From: Acidimicrobiaceae bacterium
GTDB taxonomy: Bacteria > Actinomycetota > Acidimicrobiia > Acidimicrobiales > Aldehydirespiratoraceae
Length of the DNA stretch: 64,000 bases
Assembly: GCA_009845995.1 (NCBI GenBank)
Contig: VXYK01000024.1
Coordinates: forward strand, 1-64,000
Reading direction: 5' to 3'
This document shows, piece after piece, positions 20,184-29,646 of the stretch. How positions within the stretch are numbered: the stretch's first letter is position 1; every line of letters starts with the position of its first letter. The position numbers and the translations under genes are program-made. The notes under the pieces were generated by a model. That model had not been told where the DNA came from. It saw nothing but the letters and a program-made list of their open reading frames with translations, and ran no database searches.

Positions 20184-20210
20184 AAGGGACCATAAGAGGC
20201 TACGGCCCTT
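20184..20210 (-). promoter_or_regulatory. hairpin in rplM leader
   Basis: On the minus strand AAGGGCC (20204-20210) pairs with GGTCCCTT (20184-20191 region), with one bulged T and a loop of about 12 nt. It lies 20 nt upstream of the rplM start. It could be an autoregulatory leader of the L13-S9 pair or a processed end; I cannot assign a known class. Confidence 0.3.
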
Positions 20211-20261
20211 AGGTCAGAACGCCACGTGAACGGGCCGATTTCGTTGATTTCGGGGTTCTTG

Positions 20262-21068
20262 TCAGTCGTAGTGGGCACGCCAAAGCACCAGGCCACGGCT
20301 GGGAGCGGGGCTCGGGGCAGCGTCGCGGCTCAAAGCCCCCAACACCTCGCCCATGTCTTCGACGCGCCGCCGACCCCGCCCGATCTCAACGCACAGTCCC
20401 ACCAGGCTTCGCACCATCTGATGAGTGAACGCACCGGCGGTGATCTCAAAGAAAACAATGTCTTTAGAAACAGCCTCTGCGGATCTGCGCCAGCGCGCTT
20501 CGCGAACCGTGCGCACGAACGTTTGCTCTGGCCGGCTCTTGTTGCGCTTGGAGAACGAAGTGAAGTCATGCGTGCCGACGATCTCTTCGCTCGCCCTCTG
20601 CATTGCGTCGGTATCCAGCCGGTCGCGCACATGCCAAGTGAAATGCCTGGTAAGCGGGTCAATTACGGAGCGGTTGAAGACGTGATAGCGATAGCTGCGT
20701 CCGGTGCAACTGAAGCGTGCATCGAATGTGGGTGGAGCCGCCTCGATATTGTCGACCGCGATCGTCGGTCCCAACATGCGATTCATGGCTCGGCTCAGCG
20801 CACTCGGCTCGAAATGAGACTCATCCGCGTCGAAAGAGACAACCTGGCCGCGGGCGTGGACTCCCGCGTCGGTACGTCCGGCACCGGTAACGGTGACCGG
20901 GTGGCGCAGCACCTGCGCCAGAGTGTCCTCAAGTTCGGATTGCACCGTGACCACGTCCGGGTTGCGAGCGAAACCGTGAAACGGGGTTCCGTCGTAGGCG
21001 ACACTCATCCGCACCCGAACAAAACCCTCCGGCGGTGGCACCGCAGCGGGACCGACCCCTTCAGGCAT
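20262..21068 (-). CDS. truA: tRNA pseudouridine(38-40) synthase
   Basis: A 268-residue TruA that modifies positions 38-40 in the anticodon arm. The catalytic Asp is in GAGRTDAGVHARGQV, after VAYDGTPFHGFARNP. The C-terminus carries GAFTHQMVRSLVG, also diagnostic. The ATG at 21068 leaves a short unconserved lead of about 20 residues. It follows rplQ by 14 nt, a common actinobacterial position. Confidence 0.95.
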   Translation of the reverse strand: MPEGVGPAAVPPPEGFVRVRMSVAYDGTPFHGFARNPDVVTVQSELEDTLAQVLRHPVTVTGAGRTDAGVHARGQVVSFDADESHFEPSALSRAMNRMLGPTIAVDNIEAAPPTFDARFSCTGRSYRYHVFNRSVIDPLTRHFTWHVRDRLDTDAMQRASEEIVGTHDFTSFSKRNKSRPEQTFVRTVREARWRRSAEAVSKDIVFFEITAGAFTHQMVRSLVGLCVEIGRGRRRVEDMGEVLGALSRDAAPSPAPSRGLVLWRAHYD

Positions 21069-21082
21069 CGACCGCCAACGTG

Positions 21083-21436
21083 TCAGACCAGTTCGATACG
21101 GGCCATCGGAGCGTTGTCGCCGGAGCGATTCTCAAGCTTGATGATCCGCGTATAACCACCTGGGCGGTCCTCATAGCGAGGGCCTATCTCATCGAACAGT
21201 TTCGAGGCCATTTCCCGGTCGCCCAGGAATCTGACCACCTGACGGTGATTGTGAACGCCGCCGGCCTTGGCCTTGGTGATCATCTTCTCTGCGATGGGAC
21301 GCATGGCCTTTGCCTTGGCTTGGGTGGTAGTGATCCCCTCAGCGGCGATGAGCGACGAGACAAGGTTGGCCATCATCAGCTTTTGATGTTGCGAACTACC
21401 GCCGAAACGACGACCCTTGCGTGGTTTGCCTGGCAT
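21083..21436 (-). CDS. rplQ: 50S ribosomal protein L17
   Basis: L17 of 117 residues, near the peptide exit tunnel. It begins [19 protein letters not shown] (family HRKLGRxxxHR region, slightly altered), then the [19 protein letters not shown] motif and the C-terminal [18 protein letters not shown]. It starts 3 nt after the rpoA stop, completing the alpha operon. Confidence 0.96.
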   Translation of the reverse strand: MPGKPRKGRRFGGSSQHQKLMMANLVSSLIAAEGITTTQAKAKAMRPIAEKMITKAKAGGVHNHRQVVRFLGDREMASKLFDEIGPRYEDRPGGYTRIIKLENRSGDNAPMARIELV

Positions 21437-21439
21437 TGC

Positions 21440-22378
21440 TCAGCCCTGGTTCAGGAGCGAGAGGCCCCGCTCGTCAAGTTTGGAGACGACCTCATCGAGG
21501 CTCTTCTGTCCGAAGTTGGTGATCGCCAGGAGGTCCATCTCAGACTTCTGCAGGAGCTCTCCGACAGTGTTGACCTGCGCTCGTTTCAGGCAGTTGCGAG
21601 GACGCTCAGACAGTTCCAGGGCATCGATCGAAAGATCCATGTCGGGACCACCCGTGGCCACCTGAATGGCTTCACCGAGTTGCAGGCCCTGTGGCTCGTC
21701 GCTCATCTCCTCGATGAGTTGCACCAAGGCGCGCAGGGTGCCACCGGCTGAAGCAAGAGCCTCGCGCGGCGAAATCGAGCCGTCGGTCTCGATCTCAAGA
21801 ATGAGACGGTCGAAATCGGTGGACTGCTCAACTCGGGTCGGCTCCACCAAGAAGGCGACGCGCCGCACTGGCGAATAGATCGAATCCACCGGAATCACAC
21901 CGATGGTGGTGGTAGTGCTGTTCCGTTCGGCAGAAACATAGCCGCGGCCTCGCTGCACCGTGATGTCGAGAGCCAGCCGGCCTTTCTCGTTGACGTTGGC
22001 CAAAGGCAGTTCGCCGTTGAGCACTTCCACATCAGGATGAGGCTGAATGTCGCCCGCTGATACCAGAGACGGGCCACGAGCGTCGAGCCGCAGAGTCACC
22101 GGCTCCTCACTGTGGACCTCGAGGACCAGATCCTTGAGGTTCAAAATGATGTCGGTGACATCCTCGGCCACACCGGTGATGGTGTCGAACTCGTGGAGAG
22201 CGTCATCGAAGCGAACCTGCGTCACCGCGGCGCCGGGGATCGACGAGAGCAGTGTGCGACGGATCGAATTGCCGATTGTGTGGCCAAAACCGGGTTCCAG
22301 CGGACCGATGGAGAACCTCTGAAGGTTGCCTTCGGCCTCGTCAATGGATTCGACGGTTGGGCGCTGAATGACGAGCAT
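21440..22378 (-). CDS. rpoA: RNA polymerase alpha subunit
   Basis: A 312-residue alpha subunit. The N-terminal domain dimerises and nucleates beta/beta' assembly (GFGHTIGNSIRRTLLSSIPG near residue 40). The C-terminal domain binds UP-element DNA and activators (LELSERPRNCLKRAQVNTVGEL, and LDEVVSKLDERGLSL at the end). It follows rpsD by 12 nt. Confidence 0.97.
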   Translation of the reverse strand: MLVIQRPTVESIDEAEGNLQRFSIGPLEPGFGHTIGNSIRRTLLSSIPGAAVTQVRFDDALHEFDTITGVAEDVTDIILNLKDLVLEVHSEEPVTLRLDARGPSLVSAGDIQPHPDVEVLNGELPLANVNEKGRLALDITVQRGRGYVSAERNSTTTTIGVIPVDSIYSPVRRVAFLVEPTRVEQSTDFDRLILEIETDGSISPREALASAGGTLRALVQLIEEMSDEPQGLQLGEAIQVATGGPDMDLSIDALELSERPRNCLKRAQVNTVGELLQKSEMDLLAITNFGQKSLDEVVSKLDERGLSLLNQG

Positions 22379-22390
22379 CGGGTACCTCGG

Positions 22391-23005
22391 CTACTTGGAG
22401 TAGAGCTCGACGATGAGCTGTTCGCGTACGGGGATATCGATCTGCTCCCGAAGGGGGAGTTCACGAACGGTAATTTGGAACTCTCCGCTCTGATCGAGCC
22501 ACGCTGGGGGCGTGCGGTCCAAGACATCGGAGTTCCATTGGACGACGGTGAAGCTGCGCGCTTTTTCGCGCAGCTCGATGACATCGCCTTTACGGACACG
22601 GTAACTCGGGATCGTGACCCGGCGACCGTTGACGTTGACGTGCCCGTGATTGACGAACTGACGAGACTGAGGACGAGTAGCACCCCAGCCCGCGCGGTAG
22701 ATCACGTTGTCGAGTCGAAGCTCTAAAAAGCGCAGCATGTTGTCGCCGGTGACACCTTGACGACGGCTCGCCTCGGCGAAGATGTTGCGGAACTGACGCT
22801 CCGTCAAGCCGTATGTGTGGCGGGCCTTCTGCTTCTCCTGAAGCTGCAGAAGGTATTCAGAAACGTTGCCCCGACGACGGGATCGGCCGTGCTCGCCGGG
22901 AGGGTAGGGGCGCCGATCAAGAGCAATGGTCTCACCCTTGGTCCCCCAGATGTTGGTGCCCAGGCGACGCGAGACGCGTGCTTTGGGGCCGGTATAACGT
23001 GACAT
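22391..23005 (-). CDS. rpsD: 30S ribosomal protein S4
   Basis: S4 of 204 residues, a primary 16S rRNA binder. It begins SRYTGPKARVSRRLG and lacks the N-terminal zinc Cys residues (a C-minus form). The S4 RNA-binding domain is seen around LELRLDNVIYRAG and QFVNHGHVNVNGRRV. It lies 3 nt after rpsK. Confidence 0.97.
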   Translation of the reverse strand: MSRYTGPKARVSRRLGTNIWGTKGETIALDRRPYPPGEHGRSRRRGNVSEYLLQLQEKQKARHTYGLTERQFRNIFAEASRRQGVTGDNMLRFLELRLDNVIYRAGWGATRPQSRQFVNHGHVNVNGRRVTIPSYRVRKGDVIELREKARSFTVVQWNSDVLDRTPPAWLDQSGEFQITVRELPLREQIDIPVREQLIVELYSK

Positions 23006-23008
23006 TGC

Positions 23009-23407
23009 TCAAGCCCTCCGCCGCTTTACCAGGCGGCAGCCGTTGTGGGGGATCGGAGTGACATCTTTGATGCCGGTAACTTCGATTCCCGCGTTTTGAA
23101 TCGAACGAATTGCGGTCTCGCGGCCGGAACCCGGACCCTTCACTTGCACATCGACTTTGCGGACGCCGTGCTCCATCGCCCTCTGAGCGGCCTGTTCGGC
23201 GGCGAGTTGAGCGGCGAACGGGGTTGACTTGCGAGAACCGGTGAAGCCCACATTGCCCGCCGACGCCCAGGCGATGATGTCGCCTTTCTGATCACTGATG
23301 GCGATGATCGTGTTGTTGAAAGAACTCTTGATGTGTGCCACGCCGTGCGTGACGTTCTTGCGCTCTCGTTTGCGAGGCCGACGCCCTCGCGCCCCTGCAG
23401 TAGCCAT
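23009..23407 (-). CDS. rpsK: 30S ribosomal protein S11
   Basis: S11 of 132 residues. Core motifs are [29 protein letters not shown], and the ending [16 protein letters not shown]. The frame extends upstream, but the ATG at 23407 overlaps the rpsM stop by one base and matches the family start. Confidence 0.97.
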   Translation of the reverse strand: MATAGARGRRPRKRERKNVTHGVAHIKSSFNNTIIAISDQKGDIIAWASAGNVGFTGSRKSTPFAAQLAAEQAAQRAMEHGVRKVDVQVKGPGSGRETAIRSIQNAGIEVTGIKDVTPIPHNGCRLVKRRRA

Positions 23408-23784
23408 TACTTCTTGACCTTCTTCTTGCCGGCAATCGTCTTCTTGGGACCCTTGCGTGTACGAGCGTTGGTGTGGGTGCGCTGACCCCGAACCGGCAGA
23501 CCCCGGCGATGACGCAGACCCTGATAACAACCGATCTCCATCTTGCGCTTGATGTCCTGGCTGACTTCGCGGCGCAGATCGCCCTCGACCCGAAGGTCGG
23601 AGTCGATGAAGCTGCGAATCTTGGCGACTTCGTCGTCGGTGAGGTCGCGCACCCGCGTGGCCGAATCGATGCCGGTGGCGTCGCAGACCGCAAGCGCGGT
23701 GGAACGGCCTATGCCGTATATGTAGGTGAGCGAGGTACCCACCTGCTTCTCTCTTGGGATATCGACGCCGCTGATGCGTGCCAT
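23407..23784 (-). CDS. rpsM: 30S ribosomal protein S13
   Basis: S13 of 125 residues, contacting the P-site tRNA and the A-site finger. It begins [15 protein letters not shown] and has [10 protein letters not shown] and the C-terminal basic [14 protein letters not shown] motif. It starts 1 nt after the rpmJ stop. Confidence 0.97.
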   Translation of the reverse strand: MARISGVDIPREKQVGTSLTYIYGIGRSTALAVCDATGIDSATRVRDLTDDEVAKIRSFIDSDLRVEGDLRREVSQDIKRKMEIGCYQGLRHRRGLPVRGQRTHTNARTRKGPKKTIAGKKKVKK

Positions 23785-23785
23785 T

Positions 23786-23899
23786 TCAGCCCTGCCTCTG
23801 TTTGTGACGGGGGTTGTCGCAAATCACCATGACGCGGCGGCGACGTTGAATCACCTTGCACTTGTCACAGATTTTTTTCACGCTGGTTCGAACTTTCAT
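23786..23899 (-). CDS. rpmJ: 50S ribosomal protein L36
   Basis: A 37-residue L36, below the usual ORF cut-off. It translates as [20 protein letters not shown] followed by [17 protein letters not shown]. The Cys-X2-Cys...Cys-X4-His set shows the zinc-binding (C+) form. It lies between infA and rpsM, the normal place. Confidence 0.97.
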   Translation of the reverse strand: MKVRTSVKKICDKCKVIQRRRRVMVICDNPRHKQRQG

Positions 23900-23947
23900 T
23901 TCACTCCCGACCGCATCCTGCGGCCGCTCGCCGGCCGAAGCCGGGTG

Positions 23948-24172
23948 TTACTTGTAGCGGTAGGTAATACGCCCCCGCTGCAGGTCATATGGGGTTAACT
24001 CCACCTGGACACGGTCCCCAGGAAGGATACGGATGTAGTGCATTCGCATCTTTCCGCTTATGTGTGCGAGCACCTTGTGGCCATTTTCCAAATCGACCCG
24101 GAACATGGCGTTCGGGAGCGACTCGATGACGGTGCCCTCGAGAACAATCGCATCTTCCTTAGGCTTCGGCAG
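23948..24172 (-). CDS. infA: translation initiation factor IF-1, CTG start
   Basis: A 74-residue IF-1 (one S1/OB fold), which occupies the A site during initiation. The sequence [20 protein letters not shown], then [20 protein letters not shown] and a YRYK end, match the family closely. Reading upstream there is no ATG, GTG or TTG in frame at the right distance. The only sensible start is CTG at 24172, placed 7 nt after a perfect AGGAGG. The family start is normally M-A/K-K-x-E-D-A-I, fitting this position. Non-canonical start is inferred from sequence. Confidence 0.9.
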   Translation of the reverse strand: MPKPKEDAIVLEGTVIESLPNAMFRVDLENGHKVLAHISGKMRMHYIRILPGDRVQVELTPYDLQRGRITYRYK

Positions 24173-24303
24173 GGTGGAACCTCCTAGACGCGTTCAAGCC
24201 CTGTTGCTCGCACGCGGAAAGACCCGGATGCCCAGGTCAGCCAACCACGCTACCGGACTCACCGAAGGTGACCAACCTGCGAAGACGGCAGTTCTGGGGT
24301 TCA

Positions 24304-24873
24304 TCAGCTGCGGGCACCGATAGCCGCGTCGATGCGGGCAAACACTTCGTCTTCGGTTCCCACGCCATCGATCGTGCTGAGCAAATCCCGTGACGTGAAC
24401 CAATCGAGTAGAGGAGCCGTCTGGGTCTCATACAGCTCCAGTCGCCGCCGTATCGCTTCGGGGGTGTCGTCTTCGCGGCGACGATCCAACATCCGCTGCG
24501 TCACGATCTCGATCGGCACGTCGAGGTTCAAGGCGATGCGGAGATCCTGCGACAGACTCCCGAGAATGCGTTCGAGCGCGTTGGCCTGATCGACAGTGCG
24601 GGGAAAGCCGTCGAGCAGCACTCCGTGTTCGCTGATGTCGCTGTGACTGAAGCGCTCGGCGACGATGCCGTTCATAATCTCATCGGAGACGAGACCTCCG
24701 GCATCCATGATCTTCGATGCCTGCAGGCCCAACTCGGTGCCCTGCGCCACCGCTGAGCGCAACATGTCGCCGGTGCTGACATGAATGCAGCCGTGGGCTT
24801 CGCAGATTCGAAGCGATTGAGTGCCCTTCCCCGACCCTTGACGGCCGAGGATCACCATTCTGAGCGCTGACAT
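24304..24873 (-). CDS. adk: adenylate kinase
   Basis: A 189-residue short-lid adenylate kinase (ATP + AMP to 2 ADP). The P-loop is GRQGSGKGTQ (more often GPPGAGKGTQ), followed by STGDMLRSAV and LLDGFPRT. The short LID region (DRRREDDTPEAIRRRLELY) has no zinc Cys set. It begins directly after the secY stop. The 131-bp gap to infA has no gene; map, which often sits here, is absent. Confidence 0.96.
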   Translation of the reverse strand: MSALRMVILGRQGSGKGTQSLRICEAHGCIHVSTGDMLRSAVAQGTELGLQASKIMDAGGLVSDEIMNGIVAERFSHSDISEHGVLLDGFPRTVDQANALERILGSLSQDLRIALNLDVPIEIVTQRMLDRRREDDTPEAIRRRLELYETQTAPLLDWFTSRDLLSTIDGVGTEDEVFARIDAAIGARS

Positions 24874-26202
24874 CTACTGAAGGAACCCTTCGTAGTTGCG
24901 CATCGTCAACTGGCTGTCGATCTGCTTCATCGTCTCGAGGGCCACGCCCGAGGCGATCAACAAAGAGATACCGCCGAAAGCAAAACCGCCTGCACCTGCG
25001 CCGGCGCCAGTTGTCGTGGGGTCGGTCTCAAGGGTGAACCTGATGATTATCGACGGTACGAGCGCCACCGCCGCGATGAACAACGCACCTGGGAAGGTGA
25101 TACGGCTCAAGATCCGAGCCAGGTAGCGCTCGGTCTGAGGTCCGGGACGAATACCGGGAATGAAACCGCCCTGCTTGCGGATGGTGTCGGCCTGTTTAGC
25201 CGGATCGAAGGTTATGGCCGTGTAGAAATAGGAGAACCCGACGATCAACAGGCCGAAGAACACCAGATAGGTGATCGCCGTCGGCTGCGCGAGGTTGTTG
25301 TCGACCCAACGCTGGACGCTCCCCCCGAATCCGCTGCTGGGCAGAGCCACGGCGATGAGGTTGGGGACATACAGAACCGAACTTGCGAAGATGATGGGGA
25401 TCACGCCGGACTGGTTGACCTTCAAGGGGATGTAGGTGGACTGACCGCCGTACATGCGGCGACCCACCACCCGTTTGGCGAACTGAACCGGAATCCGACG
25501 CTGCCCCTGCTCGACGAACACGATGCAGACGAGCAGGCCGACCGCGACCACGATCAGACCCACCAGCGCTGCGTTGCCGTTCTCGGCTTTGACAGTGGCG
25601 CCCTGGGCGGGAAGGGTCGAAACCACGCTGGTGAAGATCAGCAGCGACATGCCGTTACCGACGCCCCGCTGAGTGATGAGCTCACCCATCCACATCAACA
25701 GCGCGGTGCCGCTGGTGAGCGTGAGCACGACCACGAACACCGTCCAAGCGTTGAACTTGGGCAGCAGGTCGACCGAGACCCCCAACCCGCCGTTGTGGAA
25801 CAAGAAGGCGAAGCTGGTGGATTGGACCACTGCGATCGAAACAGTCAGATAGCGGGTCCACTGGGTGATCTTGCGTTGACCCACAGCGCCCTGCTGCTGC
25901 CACTGTTCGATCTTGGGAATGACCACCCCGAGGATCTGCATGATGATCGACGAGGTGATGTAGGGCATGATCCCCAACGCGAAGATCGCGAACTGGGTTA
26001 GCGCGCCACCCGAGAAGAGTTGCATGTAGGCCAAAATCCCGCCGCTGTTGGCACTGTCTCGCAGAGTTTGAACCGCTTCGATGTCGACACCGGGAGCGGG
26101 GATGAACGAACCCAGTCGATAAAGCGCGATCATCGACAAGGTGAACAGAATCTTCACCCGTAGGTCTGCGACCCGGAAAACATTCAGAACCCGTGAAAGC
26201 AC
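24874..26202 (-). CDS. secY: protein translocase subunit SecY
   Basis: SecY of 442 residues with about ten membrane helices, the protein-conducting channel. Recognisable segments are LRVKILFTLSMIALYRLGSF, then IPAPGVD at TM1, the plug region, the cytoplasmic VKVNQSGVIPIIFASS loop and the C-terminal GTGLLI-like part. The frame is open to 26295, but the GTG at 26202 follows a GAGGGG ribosome-binding site 16 nt after the rplO stop and gives the family start. Confidence 0.95.
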   Translation of the reverse strand: MLSRVLNVFRVADLRVKILFTLSMIALYRLGSFIPAPGVDIEAVQTLRDSANSGGILAYMQLFSGGALTQFAIFALGIMPYITSSIIMQILGVVIPKIEQWQQQGAVGQRKITQWTRYLTVSIAVVQSTSFAFLFHNGGLGVSVDLLPKFNAWTVFVVVLTLTSGTALLMWMGELITQRGVGNGMSLLIFTSVVSTLPAQGATVKAENGNAALVGLIVVAVGLLVCIVFVEQGQRRIPVQFAKRVVGRRMYGGQSTYIPLKVNQSGVIPIIFASSVLYVPNLIAVALPSSGFGGSVQRWVDNNLAQPTAITYLVFFGLLIVGFSYFYTAITFDPAKQADTIRKQGGFIPGIRPGPQTERYLARILSRITFPGALFIAAVALVPSIIIRFTLETDPTTTGAGAGAGGFAFGGISLLIASGVALETMKQIDSQLTMRNYEGFLQ

Positions 26203-26218
26203 GGCGATCCCCTCGCGG

Positions 26219-26713
26219 TTAGCGGTTGGTGTGTTGGTTGAAACTACCGTGCGGTGGACGACGGTCGCCCCACGGCAGCGCCAATTTCTCGACACTACCG
26301 CCGGCAGCGGTGATGGCTGATTCGGCGGACGCAGAGAAAGCGTGAGCCTTCACGTTGATCGCCTGCGAAATTTCACCACGTCCCAGGATCTTGATCAAGG
26401 CACCCTTTCCGACCAGCCCCTTTTCGAGCAGTGACTCGGGTGACACCTCGGTGAGGCCCGATTCCTCAAGGGTGTCGAGATTGATCGCCTGATATTCGAC
26501 CCGGAACGGGTTTGTGAATCCGCGGAGTTTGGGAACGCGTTGCAACAGCGGCATCTGACCGCCCTCGAAGCCGACAGGTACCTTGCTGCGGGCGCGTTGT
26601 CCCTTGTGCCCGCGACCGGCGGTCTTTCCGGCTTTGCCGCCGATGCCGCGTGCTTTGCGCTTGGGGCGCCGGTTGCTGCCCTCAGGGGGCTTCAGGTCGT
26701 GGAGTCTGATCAT
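26219..26713 (-). CDS. rplO: 50S ribosomal protein L15
   Basis: L15 of 164 residues. It begins MIRLHDLKPPEGSNRRPKRK, with the glycine-rich GIGGKAGKTAGRGHKGQ segment and the FEGGQMPLLQRVPKLRGF motif. The C-terminus has about 15 extra residues after the conserved part. It overlaps rpmD by 4 nt. Confidence 0.97.
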   Translation of the reverse strand: MIRLHDLKPPEGSNRRPKRKARGIGGKAGKTAGRGHKGQRARSKVPVGFEGGQMPLLQRVPKLRGFTNPFRVEYQAINLDTLEESGLTEVSPESLLEKGLVGKGALIKILGRGEISQAINVKAHAFSASAESAITAAGGSVEKLALPWGDRRPPHGSFNQHTNR

Positions 26714-26892
26714 TGGTCGACCTCGGTGACTTCGACTAGATGAGGGACCCGGGCAATCATGCCGCGGATCTCGGGACTGTCCTGGTGGGTCTTGCTAGCG
26801 CCGATCCTGCGCAGGCCGAGAGCTCGCAGGGTGCCCCTTTGCTTGGGCTTGGTACCGATAGCGGAGCGGATCTGAGTGACTTTGAGAGCCAT
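26710..26892 (-). CDS. rpmD: 50S ribosomal protein L30
   Basis: L30 of 60 residues, with LKVTQIRSAIG, then TLRALGLRRIG and the end PHLVEVTEV. The frame extends upstream to 26955, but the ATG at 26892 overlaps the rpsE stop by one base and gives the family start. It overlaps rplO by 4 nt. Confidence 0.96.
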   Translation of the reverse strand: MALKVTQIRSAIGTKPKQRGTLRALGLRRIGASKTHQDSPEIRGMIARVPHLVEVTEVDQ

Positions 26893-27512
26893 CACGACAC
26901 CTCGACAGGAGTGGTCGGCTCTGGACCGCGCTGCGTCTCCTGATACGCAGCCCAAAGGCCTGCGGGGAGGAACTCGTCGGGGTCTAGGCCGCGCAGGCGG
27001 GCGATCTCGTCGGGGCGACGGAGACCCGCCAGGGCATTGATGGTGGCACGAGCGATGTTGATGTTGTTGGACGAACCCAGCGATTTGCAGAGCACGTCGT
27101 TGATGCCGGCTTCCTCAAGGATGGCGCGGGCGGCGCCTCCGGCGATAACGCCGGTACCGGGAGCGGCGGGTTTGAGCATCACCCGACCAGCGCCCATCTC
27201 ACCGATGGTCTCATGAACTATGGTCGAGCCGGCCATAGCAACGCTGAACAGGTTGCGGCGAGCTTCTTCGGTGCCCTTCTGGATCGCCAGGGGCACCTCT
27301 TTGGCTTTGCCGTAGCCGAGTCCGACCTTGCCGGCACCGTCGCCGATCACCACCAGAGCGGTGAAAGAGAACCGGCGCCCGCCTTTCACTACCTTGGCGA
27401 CACGGTTGATGTTGATCACCCGAGACTCGCGCAGACCCTCCCCACCGTCGCGTGGGTTGTCCGGATTGCGCTCTTTGTCACTGTTTCGATTAGCAACTCG
27501 TTGATTGGCCAT
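26892..27512 (-). CDS. rpsE: 30S ribosomal protein S5
   Basis: S5 of 206 residues, involved in decoding fidelity. The N-terminal dsRNA-binding domain has [19 protein letters not shown] and [20 protein letters not shown]. The C-terminal half has the [15 protein letters not shown] segment and LGSSNNINI. An N-terminal Asn/Arg/Asp-rich extension of about 30 residues and a C-terminal tail are typical of actinobacteria. Confidence 0.97.
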   Translation of the reverse strand: MANQRVANRNSDKERNPDNPRDGGEGLRESRVININRVAKVVKGGRRFSFTALVVIGDGAGKVGLGYGKAKEVPLAIQKGTEEARRNLFSVAMAGSTIVHETIGEMGAGRVMLKPAAPGTGVIAGGAARAILEEAGINDVLCKSLGSSNNINIARATINALAGLRRPDEIARLRGLDPDEFLPAGLWAAYQETQRGPEPTTPVEVS

Positions 27513-27922
27513 CAGAACTCCAGTCCTCCCTTACGGGCTGCATCGGCAAGCGCGGCAACCTGGCCGTGGTAGCGGAAACCTCCACGATCGAACACCACCG
27601 ACTCGACGCCTGCGGCCTTGGCCCGCTCAGCGAGGGCCGCGCCGACTTTGCCGGCCGTTTCAATGTTGCTGTTGGCACCAGCGCTGCTAGCGGTTTTGTT
27701 GCTCTTCGCGCTGCCGGCGGTCTTGGGTCGCAGTTCTTGTTCGGTCGAAGCCGCGGACGCGAGCGTGTTGCCCACCGAATCGTCGATGATCTGGGCGGAG
27801 ATATGCCGGTTGGAACGGTACACAGCGAGGCGGGGCCGTTGAGCGGTGCCACGCAGGGTTTTGCGAATCCGGTAGTGGCGGCGGCGGCGGTCCGATCGGC
27901 GCTTCTTGGCGGTATAGGACAT
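27512..27922 (-). CDS. rplR: 50S ribosomal protein L18
   Basis: L18 of 136 residues, a 5S rRNA binder. It has [33 protein letters not shown] and the end [21 protein letters not shown] Lys/Ser/Ala-rich insert of about 20 residues follows [10 protein letters not shown], which explains the length above the usual 120. It abuts rplF and rpsE by single-base overlaps. Confidence 0.96.
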   Translation of the reverse strand: MSYTAKKRRSDRRRRHYRIRKTLRGTAQRPRLAVYRSNRHISAQIIDDSVGNTLASAASTEQELRPKTAGSAKSNKTASSAGANSNIETAGKVGAALAERAKAAGVESVVFDRGGFRYHGQVAALADAARKGGLEF

Positions 27923-28461
27923 TACTTGGCTGCCTTTCCGGCCTTGCGAATCACTCGTTCGTTCGCGTAACGGATGCCCTTGCCTTTGTAGGGCTCAGGT
28001 TTGCGCCACTTGCGAATGTCGGCAGCCACCTGGCCGACCAGCTGCTTGTCGATTCCTTTGACGAAAATCTGGGTCTGTTGCGGGACCTCGAACTCGATAC
28101 CTTCCGGAGCTTCGATGTTGACGCTATGGCTGAAACCGAGCGCCAACTCGAGCTTGTTCCTGCCCTTGGCGACGGCCCGGTAACCAATCCCGTGAATCTG
28201 CAGTTCCTTGCTGAAACCTTCGGTCACGCCAAGGATCATGTTCTGGATCAAGGAGCGCACCAGGCCGTGAAAGGCCTTCGACTCACTGCTGTCATCGGGG
28301 CGTTCAACTACCAGAACCCCATCGTTGGAGTTGACGGTGATGCCACCAGGCAACTTCTGGTTGAGGGTGCCCTTGGTGCCTTTGACCGTGACTGATCCCC
28401 CGCTGATCGAAACGTCTACACCGTCGGGAACGGTGATGGGTGCTTTACCGACGCGACTCAT
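27922..28461 (-). CDS. rplF: 50S ribosomal protein L6
   Basis: L6 of 179 residues, near the sarcin-ricin loop. It begins [17 protein letters not shown] and ends [20 protein letters not shown], with the internal repeat domains around [12 protein letters not shown] and [10 protein letters not shown]. Normal length. Confidence 0.97.
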   Translation of the reverse strand: MSRVGKAPITVPDGVDVSISGGSVTVKGTKGTLNQKLPGGITVNSNDGVLVVERPDDSSESKAFHGLVRSLIQNMILGVTEGFSKELQIHGIGYRAVAKGRNKLELALGFSHSVNIEAPEGIEFEVPQQTQIFVKGIDKQLVGQVAADIRKWRKPEPYKGKGIRYANERVIRKAGKAAK

Positions 28462-28470
28462 ATCCGCTCC

Positions 28471-28875
28471 TCACCAGACAAAGCAGAGGATCTCGCCGCC
28501 CATGCGGTTCTTCCTTGCTTCTCGATCGGACATGAGACCCTTGTTGGTCGAGACAACCGCAACACCGAGACCTCCCTGCACGCGGGGGATCTCATCGCGC
28601 CTGCGGTAAATGCGCAGGCCGGGTTTGGACACGCGCGCAAGACCAGAGATGACTCGGGCCCGTTCGGGCGAGTACTTCATCTCAATGGTCAGGGTCCTAC
28701 CCGGACGGTCACCGTTGTCGACTTCAGTGAAAGAACTGATATAGCCCTCGTTCTTCAACAAGTCGGCCAGCGCCAACTTCTGCTTCGAGGAGGGCATCAC
28801 CACCTCGTCGTGCATAGCAACATTGGCGTTGCGGATGCGGGTGAGCATGTCTGAAATGGGGTCGGTCATTGTCAT
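28471..28875 (-). CDS. rpsH: 30S ribosomal protein S8
   Basis: S8 of 134 residues, a central 16S binder and the repressor of the spc operon in E. coli. It shows DPISDMLTRIRNANVA, then RVSKPGLRIYR and the end GGEILCFVW. It lies 15 nt after rpsZ and 9 nt before rplF. Confidence 0.97.
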   Translation of the reverse strand: MTMTDPISDMLTRIRNANVAMHDEVVMPSSKQKLALADLLKNEGYISSFTEVDNGDRPGRTLTIEMKYSPERARVISGLARVSKPGLRIYRRRDEIPRVQGGLGVAVVSTNKGLMSDREARKNRMGGEILCFVW

Positions 28876-28890
28876 CGCAGCGTCACCTCC

Positions 28891-29076
28891 TCACCAACTG
28901 GCCTTTTTCACACCGGGTAGTTCGCCTGCGTGGGCCATGTTGCGCAGGCAAATTCGGCACAGACCGAAGCGGCGATACACCGAGCGTGGTCGCCCGCAGC
29001 GACGGCACCGGGTGTAGGCGCGCACTTTGAACTTCGGAGTGCGCTGTTGTTTTTGTTTGAGTGCTTTTTTTGCCAT
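28891..29076 (-). CDS. rpsZ: 30S ribosomal protein S14, zinc type
   Basis: A 61-residue S14 of the short type Z. Two CXXC pairs (CRRC and CRIC) bind zinc, within [20 protein letters not shown]. It ends GVKKASW, as normal. A zinc-independent paralogue, common in actinobacteria, would lie elsewhere. Confidence 0.97.
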   Translation of the reverse strand: MAKKALKQKQQRTPKFKVRAYTRCRRCGRPRSVYRRFGLCRICLRNMAHAGELPGVKKASW

Positions 29077-29079
29077 GGG

Positions 29080-29646
29080 TCATTGCCCTTCGCGTCGGAA
29101 CGGGAAACCGAAAGACGAGAGCAGCGCCCTGCCCTGTTCATCGGTTGTCGCCGTCGTAACAATCGTGATGTCCATGCCTCGGGTGGCACCGACCGTGTCG
29201 TAGTCGATTTCGGGGAAAATAAGCTGTTCGGTTACACCGAAGGTGTAGTTGCCGTTGCCGTCGAAAGACTTCAACGAGAGCCCCCGGAAGTCCCGGATTC
29301 GCGGGATGGCCAGCGAGATGAGCCGGTCGAGAAACTCGTACATGCGGTTGCCTCGGAGAGTGACCTTGCAACCGATGGCCTGGCCTTCGCGTAGTTTGAA
29401 ACTGGCGAGCGACTTTTTCGCCCGAGTGATGACCGGCTTTTGGCCTGCGATCGTGGTCATGTCCGCAAGCGCGGATTCGAGCAGCTTGGCGGAACCGACT
29501 GCTTCGCCGACTCCCATGTTGAGCACGATCTTTTCGAGCTTGGGGACCATCATCAGGTTGGGCAAGTCGAGTTCGTCCTTCAGAGCCTCGCGGATTTCGG
29601 TGTTGTAGCGGGTGCGGAACCGGGGTGCGTAGGTGGTGCTGGGCAT
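29080..29646 (-). CDS. rplE: 50S ribosomal protein L5
   Basis: L5 of 188 residues, a 5S rRNA binder contacting the P-site tRNA. It has [35 protein letters not shown] and the [18 protein letters not shown] segment. The frame runs upstream to 30030 out of register with rplX; the ATG at 29646 overlaps the rplX stop by one base and is correct. Confidence 0.97.
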   Translation of the reverse strand: MPSTTYAPRFRTRYNTEIREALKDELDLPNLMMVPKLEKIVLNMGVGEAVGSAKLLESALADMTTIAGQKPVITRAKKSLASFKLREGQAIGCKVTLRGNRMYEFLDRLISLAIPRIRDFRGLSLKSFDGNGNYTFGVTEQLIFPEIDYDTVGATRGMDITIVTTATTDEQGRALLSSFGFPFRREGQ

